Shown piece after piece: positions 42,589-55,173 of a stretch of DNA of 64,000 bases (positions are counted from its first letter, which is position 1; each line of letters starts with the position of its first letter). A model generated the notes under the pieces. That model was given only the letters and a program-made list of their open reading frames with translations, had not been told where the DNA came from and did not search any database. The stretch lies in assembly GCA_022578605.1 (NCBI GenBank), contig MU394073.1, forward strand, positions 310,001 through 374,000, read 5' to 3'. The DNA is from Camillea tinctor. Lineage: Eukaryota; Ascomycota; Sordariomycetes; Xylariales; Xylariaceae. The position numbers and the translations under genes were made by a program.

Positions 42589-43388
42589 TTAAAGGGGTGT
42601 CGTAGTAGCGAGGGGGGATGGAGAGGGGTGGATAGATGATGAGAGGAAAGGGGGTTGTAATGAGCAATAGAAGAAATGATAATATGCGATAGAACAGTGT
42701 ACGAGAGGAGAGCCAGTGATCCGTGAATCCTCTTAGACCGCTTTATGCGCAACCCTATCTTGTTCGAAACAGTTGACAGCACTGCTATTTACTTAGATGA
42801 AATGTATATTGTAGCTAACATTGTCCGAAATCACGATCCAAGTCAAACAGGAAGTCTCGATACTATCGCCAATATACCTTTAGTAGGGGGGGGATAGAAC
42901 CCCCCAGGCTTTTCGAACATACATCTTGGCTGTCTATTCAATTTGCACGCATAAAAAATCATAGAGAAACAGTAAATGAAACACAACGTATACATAATTT
43001 CGATAAGAATTCTGCTTATCGTAGAGCAAGCTAGCTAGCTAACTAGCAATCTTACATAGCAAATAACATATGAACCAAGTCGTCAACTTGGTGGTAAGTG
43101 GAGAGTTCATCCGACCACCCGAACCCTTTACATGAAGCTCTTCGTCTCTCCCTTCCTCTATCTCTCTATTTCATGCAATATGCGGCCGTCAACACATGAT
43201 TTGCCTTAAACCATAGAGGGAACAAAAGAAAACAATAATGCTTCGTCAGAGCGCCCACCTGGAAGTCCTTTTCCAGCCCCCTTTCCCCATAATGGCCCGT
43301 TATCCGTATTTTATTCGATCGATGCAAATGCCCATCCTTACCCATCACCAACCATGCATTTTCTCCTTTTTTTTCTCTCTTCCCTATC
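42589..43388. other. Convergent intergenic region
   Basis: 3' ends of dhr2 and the monooxygenase face each other. Contains a TAGC run near 43029-43045. No gene supported. Confidence 0.5.
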
Positions 43389-45577
43389 TCACAACACTCC
43401 CTCCACATCGAGGTACCACGTAGAATCAGCGTTAGGATCTAGCTCTCGCGTCGAGAACCCATTACCCAGGTACGCAAAGCGATTGCCACCTTTACCTTTT
43501 TCTTTCCCTTTGCCCTTCTCCTCGCCATCGTAGACGTAATCCCAGTCCTCGCCGCGGAACATCTCCAGCATGTGGAAGAAGTGCACGCGCGAGCCGGGGT
43601 GCAGGGCCGTGACGGGCCCGTCCTCGGCGCCGCCCTTGAACCACGACCGCCCGGGGGCGCTCCACGCCGTCCGCGGCATGAACGCCGCCACGTGCGCAGC
43701 GTAATCCGAGATCGCGGCCGCCGACGGTGCCAGGGCCCGGATCCCTTCCGTCTGGCACTTGGATATGGCGCGCGTGATATACCGCGCGATGTGCTCGCTG
43801 AGGGTGAACACACTACCGTGGCCGATGGGTGCATTGGGGCCGAGGAAAGCTATATATGTGGGAAAGGAGGAGGAGAGGTTGCCATGGTTAGCAAACGCTG
43901 ATATTAGACAGTAAAGCGGATTGGAGCAAATAAGGCTTATACAGGGGAGAAGGAAAAAGTTATAAGAGGCATAAGGAGAGGGCGGGGGGAATTGGGGGAC
44001 GCGAGACGCGGGCTTACTGAAGTAGTTAGGTACACCCGGGAGTGCGCAGGACATGTATCCCATAGGGATCTCCGACCTCATTATATCCTGGACGTTGCCG
44101 TTTCGCCCGACGATGGGGAAACGCGGCACAAACGAATTGTCGAAGCCCGTTGCGCATATTATAGCGTCTAGCTTGATGATCTCTCCTGAGGCGAGTCGGA
44201 TGCCCTCCGGCACGACCGCCGCAATATCCTCCGTGATTACTTTTGTATTGGTGGTTCGGAGGGCTTGTAGGTAGCCGGGGGCAGGCGTCAGTCTGCGGCA
44301 TCCTAAGGGAAATGTGGGTATGAGGGCTTTGCAGAGCTTCTCATCTCCGCCTAGGGATGCAGTCATGAACTCGGTTGCCTTTACCCTTGCGAACTCCTGT
44401 GTAGGGCTGCCGTTGACAACCTATACATTGTAGGATATTCATCAGCGTCTATAGCGCTAGGCACTATTGCAAAAAAAGAGGACTCACGACTGGGAAAAAA
44501 CTATTTATATCCTTTTCTATAGCCATGACAAATTTGCGATAGAATATGGGGTCATTTTTAAACTTCTCGATTTGGGCCTTGGTGAAGTTCTCCTTCTCGT
44601 CTAGTTCTATCTGGTCCAATATCTCTTTTGCCGGTCCCCCCATGATCTTCATAGTCATTATTCGAGGAGGGATGACCCAAGTGGGCGTACGAACAAAATG
44701 GTAAAGTTCCTTGACATCTTTAGAGCGAAGTTGGTGAGCATATATACCCCCCTTGTTATCAGGAGCGCGATAGAGCTGACGAACCTGGTTGAATTACTGG
44801 TAGAAGCTGGATGCCAGATGAACCATTCCCGATGATTGCAATGGATTTGTTTGCGTAATCGAAGTCCTTGGGCCAGTTAGCAGTATGTATTAGGTCACCT
44901 TGAAAGCTCTTCAGGTTCGGAACATCCGGCCATTTCCAGTTGCTAGGGTAAGTGATGTTAGCGATAGACCTTGAAGTGTCTAACAAAGTGGCATTTATGG
45001 TGGTGAGTGACTTGGTGCCTTACTTGAGGATCCCTGACGCATCGATTATGAAGTTAGCATGATCGCTAAACTCCTCGTTGGTCTCCAGGTTGGTGACCTT
45101 GAGATTCCAGAGCCCCCGAGACTCGTCCCACCAGGCCCCGGTAACCTTATGTCGGGTCTTGATGGTATCCATCATGTGCTCCTCCTCGCATACACGGTGC
45201 AAATATTGCTCAATCTCCTCGGCCGGGGAGAAGAAGTTCGACCATTCTGGATTCGGACGCCACGAGAACTGGTAGTTATGACTAGGTACGTCACATCTAC
45301 AACCCGGGTACCGGTTTTCGAACCAGGTACCGCCGACTCTACTGTTCTTCTCGTAGATGACATGTTCGTAGTTGGTCAAGTTCTTCCGGAGCGTCCGTAT
45401 CATGTTGATACCACTCGCCCCAGCCCCGATACCCACGATTCTCACATGTTTGGCGGTACCAAGGGGACTCTCCTGGACCGAGTAGGGTGCTTTGGAAGCA
45501 GTATCTTTCTTGGAGTTAGTATTATGGCTATTGTTCAATATGTGACCCGTTACAAGGGATACCCATTTGCGTGCCAT
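43389..45577 (-). CDS. Baeyer-Villiger-type FAD monooxygenase
   Basis: Five exons: 45577-45024, 44942-44785, 44717-44488, 44420-44018 and 43849-43389, introns 81, 67, 67 and 168 nt; 601 residues. Start is the first in-frame ATG. An FAD-binding Rossmann motif GIGAGASG lies at 49-56, followed by GGTWFENRYPGCRCDVPSH. The Baeyer-Villiger fingerprint FxGxxxHxxxW is present as FQGDLIHTANWP, and an NADPH-binding IAIIGNGSSGIQLLP follows. Later come HFVRTPTWVIPP, ICATGFDNSF and TFLGPNAPIGHGS. Such enzymes use NADPH and O2 to turn ketones into esters or lactones, in steroid or polyketide metabolism; the substrate cannot be told. No backbone synthase lies nearby, so it does not look like part of a cluster. 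The last exon is strongly GC-rich and has a KGKEKGKG tract. Codon phase is consistent at every junction. Confidence 0.9.
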
Positions 45578-46985
45578 GCTTGCAGTATTCAAAGATAGGG
45601 AGACTCAATGCTGTATACCTAAGTGTAGTTCCATCCTTTCCAGCCAGACTTTCCTGCTTTTATACGTTGATACAGATCTCTCTTCGCGGTTTCCAAACTA
45701 GGTATATAAAATATGGAGTCGAATACGGTGTTAGATGATAGGTCAAACTGCAGGAAGCTCCACGTTGAAAATAAAATCAAAACGAAGACCCATGAGTGGT
45801 TGATAGGAAGGAGGAGGTATTCGTTAGCTAGCATACGGGTTGAATCTGGGTCGAATCGCATATTCCGTATATCGACCTACCATCAGAGGGAGTGCTTCCC
45901 TAAGTAGGTTATAGGCGGGACTATCAGCCAATGCATGCATCTTGAGTCACGTTGATATCCATGGGATCGGATCATGGGTTTATCAGTGTTTGCTGGGAAA
46001 ACAACCCTACATCCTAAGTAGAAGATGTAAAGTTCCCTGTTCGAGGGCCAATGAAGAAGACCTGGACTGCAGGTGATCGCTATCTAGCCTGTTCCCGTGT
46101 ACGGGGCTGTAAAGTAGAGGTCGTAAACTGTCCAACCAGAACGAGAGCTGGCTTGCACTGACTACTCTAGGATTGAACATCGCATCTACATAGGTAGTAT
46201 CGTAAGTCAATAAGTAAAAGCGCACTTTTACTTCTGAACGAGGCAACATTAAAATACCTTGTCTTACCAATTGACTCTTACATAAACTGAAATATGAATA
46301 TTTCAGGTTACGAGAGGCAAGGTGAAAACGAGAGTGAGCAGCTGACGTTGATGTTGTTCGATGTTGGTGAGGTCCTGTAAGAGATAATGTTCTAGAATAA
46401 AATACAACAAGGACTTATACACCCTCAGCTTAGTGAGTCGGGCTGGTCCACCTCTATTGATTGGTCGAGATTGGCGAACTATGTACACTAAAGTTTTGTA
46501 CCTATAAGAGTCTAACCCAATGCGTACCAAGGTAAAGTGAGTTAGCGTGTACGGACGTAAGTTAGGACTCGGTTCATAGGTAGGAAATCCTATCAAATCC
46601 TATCAAAATGGACCATTCAGCTCTTGAGGAATGCTAGTGTGGCCAATGATTTGGCAATCCGCAAACTAAGTTGTTGACCTACTAGATGTAGGTACCTAGT
46701 TTACGAGGTAGAGGGGTACTTGATTCTTAGCCAGACTACCGCGTTGGAATCAGGTATATGCTTGTACAGCTGTACATGAGACTACCCTACATAGTAGATT
46801 GTGTATTTTAATTTTTCTTTTCTTTTCCGCATCTCCCAAAGAAAGAACCGTTTCTGAGGCTCTACCAAGTACCAACTCTCCAACGCATAACTAAATTTAG
46901 TTATTCACAAGCACTATATTACTAACCTTTTCAGTCAGCGTAATCACGCAAATAGTCCCAGACCGACTATTTTGCCAAGCTCAGG
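45578..46985. other. Divergent intergenic, monooxygenase and hpm1 promoters
   Basis: About 1.4 kb. Contains TAGGTACCTA at 46689-46698. Open frames here are short and unsupported. Confidence 0.5.
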
Positions 46986-48175
46986 ATGTCCGCCCAGTTT
47001 TCCTTTTCCTTCTCCGGTGATGATATAGAGGATGAGGGGCAATCTAATCTCAGCCCCAACAGCACCAGCAACACCAACAACAACAACAACACCGCCATAG
47101 CTCATGCCTCTACTTCAGCTAGTGCATTTCCTGTGGCTGGCAAGCCTCTCCTCCCTGCGACCAGTCATGATCTAAAGCATATGCTTGCCCAACTTCCCTC
47201 TAAGGTTGCATATAACATCTTAGACATCGACCTGGACAGCGATGAGACCATTCAACTGCCCCGGCGTGAACTCTGGGATGTTCGGGTCCAGCTTATGGCC
47301 GAGGAGGAGGAGGGAGGGGAAGCTGAGCCGGGTCTGGGTAACCATGATGTCAAGACCGGAGTTTACGAGGGTGGGTTTAAATCCTGGGAAAGCAGTGTCG
47401 ACTTAGTTAGGACCCTTGCGTCGTCAAGGTCACTTTTCTCTGCTGGCGACCCAGCACCAAGGATCATCGAGGTAAGCTGCTGTCAGGTGCAAAGGTGTAT
47501 CGCCAGAGTACGAGCTCGAGTCCTAACCGGAAACTATCGCAGCTGGGATGTGGTACAGCCCTACCGTCATTGGCCCTCTTTAACTGGGCCCTTGGTTTGA
47601 AGACAAGTGAGAATACTTCTCCCTACTCTATAGTCTTAGCCGACTATAACCCGTCCGTCCTGCATCTTGTGACGTTACCCAACTTCATTTTGAGCTGGGC
47701 TCTTCATCAGAGAGCAGAATCACCGATGATAGAGGCGGCATTTTCCTCGGAAGGCGAGCTCGATCTTACGCCCGAGATTCTCGAGGCTTTCCAAGACTTT
47801 CTTTCGGCCCGGAAAATATCCCTTCGCTTCTTCTCGGGGGCGTGGTCGCCAGAGTTTGTTGAAATGATCACTTCTGTTAACGACCTAGCTGTCGGGCTTA
47901 AACAAGCCACGGTTATACTAGGAGCAGAAACCATATACTCACCCTTCGCTCTAAGCGCTTTCACAGAGACCGTATTCTCCTTATTACAACACGAGAAGGC
48001 ACGCGGCAACATAGCAGAGGCCTTAGTGGGTGCTAAAAAGCTTTATTTTGGCGTTGGTGGATCACTAGACGACTTCATTGTCCAGGCCAGAGATCGGGGT
48101 GCTACTGTCGAGCAGTTGCGAGAGGAGACAGAGGGCGTCCGACGAGGTGTTGTCCGCTGCAGCTTGCCAGGATGA
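46986..48175 (+). CDS. hpm1: Protein-histidine N-methyltransferase (Hpm1/METTL18-like)
   Basis: Two exons, 46986-47471 and 47543-48175, with a 71-nt intron (GTAAGC...GCAG, branch CTAAC) at phase 0; 372 residues. The N-terminus MSAQFSFSFSGDDIED is typical of the family and is followed by an Asn/Ser/Thr-rich tract. The characteristic TGVYEGGFKSWESSVDLV precedes the SAM-binding motif I, RIIE-LGCGTALPSLAL, which the intron splits exactly. Later motifs are SIVLADYNPSVL (acidic ribose-binding residue) and TVILGAETIYSPFAL. In yeast Hpm1 methylates one histidine of ribosomal protein Rpl3 and affects ribosome assembly; the fungal role is inferred. A family-16 lysine methyltransferase is the less likely alternative. 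Confidence 0.88.
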
Positions 48176-51100
48176 GCATTTGGTAGGATTTCCTAGTGAA
48201 ATATGCATGGGGTCGCGACTTGACTTTCGACTCTTTGACCACTGTACTCCAACGCAAAATCCCTTTCCAGTGTCTTGCCAGCTGGGCACGGCCTTGATTT
48301 TATCTATCCATACATCCATACACTATAGTCGATTTGGATTAGGGTCAGCGCAGTTTGGCCCCCATCCATTCGAGCTTTTCCTATCAATGTGCAGATAACG
48401 GCGACCTGATGTTCAAACCCCGGACAAGCCTGATCAGTGGCATTCATGCAACAGGGGGCCTGAGCTGGTCAGTTTTAATTGACATGGAGGTCCATCCTAA
48501 ATGGTAGCAGCGCCGTGATTAATGATATATCAACACACTAGAAGACCAAGGCCCAACTATTTTCGTCCGTGATTCCTTGACGTAAATGACGAATCCGAAT
48601 GAAGTCGAGACACTAATTTGAGTGTAGGACGCAGCGTACAGAATAGTATTATTTATTCACGGAGATTTATTCGTAGTGTTCCAGATCAGATCATTGAAAG
48701 CGAACCAAAGGTCCGGTACTAGGGCAATACCATGTTGTAATTATAGTCGATGATGATGATGATGACGACGACAGCTTAATGTCAATGCCGCGCGACTCTT
48801 CCGACTCTTCTGGTTATATTGTCGCTAATTAACTTTAGTAAGCCGTTTTAGGGAAACAACGAGAATGATAGAGATATGTAGTCGAAACAGAGTCTAGGCC
48901 AAGACTTATCACATTCTAAATTTGTCGTGTGATTATACCCATCTACACTACCTAGTTACTTTGCTTTCCCCCTTTTCATCGCGTGTACAAGTTAAAGGGG
49001 TCAAATGGCGGTGGCTAGGCTAAATAGTTAGCTGACAACCTAGTTAGTTAGCTGAGCAGGACTGAACCAAGGTGATTGGGTCAATAATTGCTGAAAGTAG
49101 TCGGTATCGTATGATATTTGAATGATATATGAGATTCTCCTAAATAAGGAGAGAAAACGTGCATGTCTCACTCACAGGAATTTTGAAAATTGCGACCACT
49201 TGAAGGGCCTGCTTACTTGGTCTAAGAAACAACAAAAAAACGCAAATTCGAAATATGTTGTTGTTGCTGTTGCTCCGTGAAAACATCTACATACTCTGTA
49301 TGTTATTTACTATATAGCTGCTGTAGGTATATCCTAATATGCCTTTCTACTGGAGTGTAAGAATGTTCGTGCTATTTTAGTTTAACTCTCAGATTAACAT
49401 ATGATGATCAGACAGATAAAACCATACCTTAGATTCCTTAATTACATAGATTTATTCCTGATCTAGAGAAAGTTTCGCAAGGCTTTATTTGCAATTGATC
49501 TACATACCCGGCTGGCATTTCGTAGTAGTTTGTAGGTTAGTTTACTTACCTACCTACCTATGTAGGTAACTAACTTGGAGAAATAGACGCAAGGCCCTTT
49601 AAGCTCATATATGCATATATATGCATAACCTTACGGATTTATTACATACATGTTTACTGCTAGATCTGGAGAAATGCATGCAGGACCCGCAGGAATCTCT
49701 ATGGATCCGTCCACCTTATCCAGTGCAGATCAAGATTATCAAATTGACGCGGGCGCAAAACGCAGGAACCAGTAGCAAACCCTTGCCATCCTAGACATAG
49801 CGTGGTGTCTTGGTGCCTCGCGAGATTGCGACCGCCCCGCTAGTAGACGCAACGCATGCCCCGAAAAAAAACTTCCCCCTATATGACTTATCAGGATACT
49901 TGGTAGTGTAACTGTCGAAGGAATATATGAGGGCGGAAAAAAAAAGGAAAAAAAAAAAGGAAAAAAACAAATAGCCCCTTGACAGGGCTCGCTCGGCCTT
50001 TTGATGTGACTGTAATATGTACGCATAGATGCTATAACTTGGATACCTAGGATATTATTTTCCCTGTTTCTCCCTTTGACGCGTCACATCTGGTGTTCCC
50101 AATTTTCCGCAGACCTGGACACCATCCACCAGGCTGGATATAAAATAATTGGTGAATATATATGCGATTCTGTCTCAAGGATGACCAGGTAGGCGAACTT
50201 ATCGGTTATAATCTACACTACAACTTAGACTCATGACCACTAGGTACCTACTATGTAAGGTAAACCTTAACGCCCAAATGATGGCGCAGCCACATCACAT
50301 CACTCTACCTACCGTTTGTGGAGAGCATACTTGAAAGCCCGTCTTCATCTTCTAAGCAGTGTACACTATAATAGGCACTAATCTAGCTAGATTTTAGATT
50401 TTAGCTATTGGGCTATTTATTTATTTATTTTTACCGCATATCAACCTACCCTACACATATTAAGTGGTACGTATGTAGTACAGTAGGTAGTTATCAACCC
50501 CCGAGAAAGTTAAGTTTGAAAGACTAGGAACGCTAACCTAGATATACAACAGCCGAGAAGCTTGGAAATCCTTGGAACCACCTAAAGACCTTGGGGCTAG
50601 AAGCCCCCGGCTTGAACAATTGGTTCAGCATACCCTAGCCTGTAAAATAGTCAGAAACTTAGATCGGAATGTGCACCCAACAGGAAAAGTGTCTATAGGT
50701 TTTTACCGGGGGTTGCTGGGGTCGCTTAGCTCTACTACCCTTCGGAAGGCCACCTGATCCCCGATGGTGCCGGGTACCTAATAAACCTAACATATCAGGG
50801 AAGCTATCTAGCAATACTCTAAATACCGCTTAATTGCAACAAGAACAAGGAGAAGGTTCATCGGTGTTGCCTGACTAGACTAGATTGGGCCAGGAACAAC
50901 CGATCGCTAGAGAAACTTGCAGGCTCGGGGCGGGTAAGCATTGTTATTGATTCAATTTGCCAATTTCCCCAAGACGCAGCTAATCCAATCTGCCAATCCT
51001 GTTTGCGCCTGCTTTCTAGGTTGTGCGTCTTGCAGCATGCAGCATGCAGCATGCAGAATGCACTTAGTCAGGTACATAGTGTAATGTACATATGGACATA

Positions 51101-51810
51101 CAATGGTAAGTAGTTGTAGGTAAAGTTAGGTTTTGGAGTAGTATCAGAAAGAAGCAATGGCAACGCCAACTCTAGGGTTTTCTTTTTGTTTGCCTTGCGC
51201 CGTTCCTTCTCAAAAGCAGCTCATCCCGCGCCTGTTGTGTTCACTCGAGTCTGTTCCAGACTTTCACCTTCTTCACCCACTCTCATTAAGTCCCAAGTCC
51301 ACTCCTTGAACCAAGGTCTATCACACTCTTTTTTATCATCGTCGCCATCGTATAATCTATCTTATACCAACTTTTAATATCTGCGGTTTCTGCTGGTAAG
51401 TTGCCTAATTCGTCTAGTTTCCAGCCAATCAACCAACCCAACAAGATATACTATGAAACCCATCCCGTAATATTCACACACAGACTCTACCAATGGGGGA
51501 TGGGGTCATGTGTTCCCCCCCTCAAACTTCACAAGCCGGGGCCTAGATTGACGGCATATCATGATCACCAGTGAAAAAGCCAAAGATCAAATTAGTTTCT
51601 TAAGCCGATCCAGTTTGCCAACCTGTTGGATGCCACTTACCCCATCCCTTCAACACATACATATTTCTTCTTATTCCCCCCTCGTGCCTCTCTGGTTTGA
51701 GTTGTGCAGTTCATACAGTCTTGTTCGCAAGGAATTCTGACATCCGGTCCTGTTTAGCTTTTTCTCGACTCTCTTTAAAGACGATTGATAAATCAAACCA
51801 CACGATCAAA
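48176..51810. other. Gene-poor stretch, no supported gene
   Basis: About 3.6 kb. Contains a GATGAT run near 48750-48770, ACCT repeats near 49550-49560, palindromic TATATGCATATATATGCATA near 49607, TAGGTACCTA at 50241-50250, GCATGCA repeats near 51034-51055, and a CT-rich leader before the next gene. Open frames are short and unsupported. Confidence 0.55.
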
Positions 51811-52628
51811 ATGAAGTCCGTGATTGCCTCAGTTTTCCTCGCCGCCCTTGCCGGGCTGGCCAATGCCAAGGTCATCCTCACCAACACCAACTACGAGAGC
51901 ATCCAAGTCGGCCAGGCTTTCCAGATCACCTGGGCCGATGCCGAGGGTCCCGTCACCATCCTGTTGAAGAATGGTGCTGAGAACGACCTTAAGGACGTTG
52001 CCACTCTTGCCTGTACGTCACCTTCACAATTCGCACCGACCATCCTCGAGGGCGCTTAACTAACTATGTATAGCCGGACAAACCTCTGGTAGCTTCAGCT
52101 GGACTCCCGGCTCGGATCTCAGTGGCAACTATGCTTTTGAGATCACGGATGGCGTTGATATCAACTACAGCCCCATGTTCACTCTGGATGGTACTCCCTC
52201 GACCACCACTGCCGCTACCACCGGCGCTACCACCAGCACTTCGTCGTACCTTGGCACCACCCAGTCCGCCTCGAGCACTTTGACCACGATCACCACGAGC
52301 TCGAGTGTCAGCAGCACTAACGGTACTGCTACCGCTTCGACTTCTTCGGGTTCTTCGAGCTCTGCCGCGCCTGCCACTACTTCTGGTGCCGCCAACTCTA
52401 GCGCCCCTGCCACCACCTCTGCCAGCTCCAGTAAGTTTTACAATATTCTACGTCATGCGATGGGCATTAAATTAATTGTTCTTAGCTTCCTCTTCTCGCT
52501 CATCGTCGGCCACGAGCGCTGCGGCTACTGCTTCGCAGACCGTCACTCCCAACAACAACGACGCTCGGGGAATGGTTGCCCCTCTCGTTGCGCCCATTCT
52601 GCTCGCTATCGGCGCTGCTTTCCTATAG
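51811..52628 (+). CDS. Ser/Thr-rich GPI-anchored protein, second Kre9/Knh1-type
   Basis: Three exons: 51811-52012, 52074-52430 and 52486-52628, introns of 61 and 55 nt; 233 residues. Start is the ATG at 51811 in context AAAATGA. Residues 1-19 are a signal peptide (MKSVIASVFLAALAGLANA). The small N-terminal domain follows: VILTNTNYESIQVGQAFQI, TWADAEGPVTILLKNG, then FSWTPGSDLSGNYAFEITDG. The middle is almost entirely Ser, Thr and Ala. The tail NDARG-MVAPLVAPILLAIGAAFL is a GPI signal. It shares layout with the gene at 5580-6511 and also has a phase-1 intron after a similar sequence (VATLA against VLTTLG). Expected at the cell surface; the exact role is unknown. Confidence 0.9.
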
Positions 52629-55173
52629 GCCACTTTCTGAGTTGGAGCACGTTTTTACTTTCGTTATATAAATACCCTTTTTGGCACTTGTACAATTGTG
52701 CGACTAGTAATTGCGGCTGGGGGGCGTGGGAGGTTCACTTCGAGGGCGAAGTTTCGATGTACCGGTCATTTGATGTCTAGAATAAAATAGGCCTTGAAGG
52801 ATCGGAATGAACAGTATGACGCATGTTCTTTTTTAGCGTACGACGGTTCTGAATCAATACGACTGCTCTCTTAATGACATTTTCGGCCTCGGCCTCTTTC
52901 GTTATTTAGTAGCATACTAATATGTGAACCTGTTGTATAACCTGTCTGACTGCAAAGTAATATATGTAACGTGATTGACGTATGACTGTTATGGAAGTTT
53001 AGGCTGATAGTCAGCCTATCGCACCTTTCTTTCCTTTGACGTCCTGTAGTGTAACGGTAGTGCAAAGGGAAAATGCATTGGTGAGATTGAGATGGCGCGC
53101 GGGTAGTACTACCCGGGTAACCACAGCTTAGGGGCTGGAATGGAGGATCTTTCGGGATCCTTTGAGCATGAATCCGGCCGATCCATGAAACTGAGATCTG
53201 TATTATGTGGATTCGCTCTCCGTTCTCCGTTCATCTAATTATTCTCTCTAGGTTAGGTATGTATTGATCATTGTCATTATCTGATCTTGTGGCTTCACCT
53301 CCTTTTCTACCCTCTTCTTCTACAGTACATCCATCTTTCCAACTCGAAGTTACAGATAGCCGAGTACAGCAAACTATATATCTCATCATCAGGGTACATG
53401 TATAACCTTGACCTTGACTTACCTAAGTTAGTAGGTTAGATATCATTTCCCCGAAAGTCCTTCCCCCCTCCCCCTTTTCGGTCCGGTTCTAAAATCCACG
53501 CGTGTCTTTTTTCCTCTTTCCTATTACTCTTAAATTTTGAGTTCTTGGGACGTCTAGATTATCAACAAACCTGTTCTACCATGATCTTTTTTTTTTCTGA
53601 CTCAGACATTTCTCTTGGCCTTCTTATGAGAGGTATGTACGCCGTCGTCGTGCATGGGGCAGTGTAGCACGCTAATAACAATTGTTACATACCTAGGCAG
53701 CTAGGGAGGCAGCTAGGACTTTTTGCTGTAGGTGAGAGTGATACCATGTTTTTGGAAGGTTTTTGTGAACCCAGTTGGAGATGGATGATGCTATTGGTAT
53801 ACCATAGGTAGGCAAATGGCCTTTTTTTTATTACTTTCCTTGAGCTAGTATAATTTTGGAGGAGGCTCTAATTTATGCTGTCTCACACCTTTTTTCTGTT
53901 TGGTCATTTAGGTTTGTACTTACATTGCTTGTGTAAGTGACGTAAGAATATATTGGGTGTAAGTCTGCCTACCTAGCATATACATTTTTTGATTATAATC
54001 GTATGTAGATGAGCACCGGATATGTCGGTGATAAAGATGTGCTTCAAGTGTGGGTATGCGGGTGTGTGTTAGCTGACATACCCACGGGCGTCCAACTCAT
54101 CCCCTTTCCCCATTTTATTTTGGGTTTCTTTTCCATTGATGAGCGTAGAGAAGTAAATCGGTCGATCCTGTGTGCACAATGCTTCCCGTATTCACTTCTT
54201 CGCGCCGTAGTCTATAGTACCATGGCGATTCGAGAGAGAAAGAACGAAGAGGAAACTTCGCATACGATATTCTAGGTATTGCTCAATTGGTGAGATTACA
54301 TAAACTACCATGGTTAACGGGTGTAAGTTGAAAAAGGGGGTGGAGGACCCGATAGAAAGGGAGCCTCTAGAAAGGGAGCCTCTAGAAAGGGAGCCTCTAG
54401 AAATTAGGTTATTAAAACGAGGCGCAGTAAAAGCTTGTTCTTGCTACTAAGTAGGTTGAGCTAAACTGCTATAGCTAGTGTACAGAGGTTTCCTTATAGG
54501 ATTACGTCTCGGATCAAGTTGACAGAAGAAGGAAGACTAGAAAGTGGGGAGCTAGAGGGTTCAAGTCCGGGACCCAAAGTGAGTAGGTTACCGAGTTAAT
54601 AGTTTAATAATGGAGTAAGTATAAACCTTCTGAGGTTAGGGTAAACGGCTCTTTTGGCACTCTGGCGCATCACATAACGATTACCCCAAAGCGTCATATG
54701 AGTATTTCGTATGCTTGATTAAATTCTAGTTATTACGGGGTTTAAACATCTTTTTCGAACCTGAGTGGCTCTCCCTTTGTCTATATGCAGGTGATGGTAA
54801 TGGCAAGGTCGGGAATAGACTGAAAATGTATAATACAACGGGTGTTGTTTCTTATTTCTAAATGCGGATACCGGTTGATAAACCAAACCCTCCCCCTTTT
54901 GAACCATACATGCATAGACAAATCCAAAAGTGATCCTTTATTTTTCTCTAAAAACCATCTTAAATAGATAACAAGCTAGCGTCAACCTGCTGCTTGCCCG
55001 TCCATCTCAGCCATGCTACATGCATGAAACAGACGTATATGATCATAGTAATGCCTTCTCTTCTTAATCCCCTGAACGCCAGACAATGCGAGATGCATGT
55101 GCGTTCCTCCGCATACTTCAAGATACCCCAACCATCACGCCGCCGGCACCAGAACTTTGGTCTTTGTATTTTA
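52629..55173. other. Gene-poor stretch, no supported gene
   Basis: About 2.5 kb. Contains the 15-nt tandem repeat at 54355-54399 and an ATG frame of 88 codons at 54009-54275 with no recognisable motif. No RNA gene could be supported. Confidence 0.55.
54355..54399. repeat. 15-nt unit, three perfect tandem copies
   Basis: GAAAGGGAGCCTCTA three times in direct repeat with no mismatch, in noncoding DNA. Confidence 0.95.

Noticed and set aside
50572..50757. Plus-strand frame of 61 codons
   Set aside because: Too short, no motif, no neighbouring exon in phase.
53041..53070. tRNA-like start (GTCCTGTAGTGTAACGGTAG) resembling the 5' part of a fungal tRNA-Glu
   Set aside because: No anticodon arm, no B box and no acceptor pairing follow within 80 nt.
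54558..54568. GGTTCAAGTCC, a match to the tRNA B-box consensus
   Set aside because: The T stem does not pair and there is no A box upstream at tRNA spacing.
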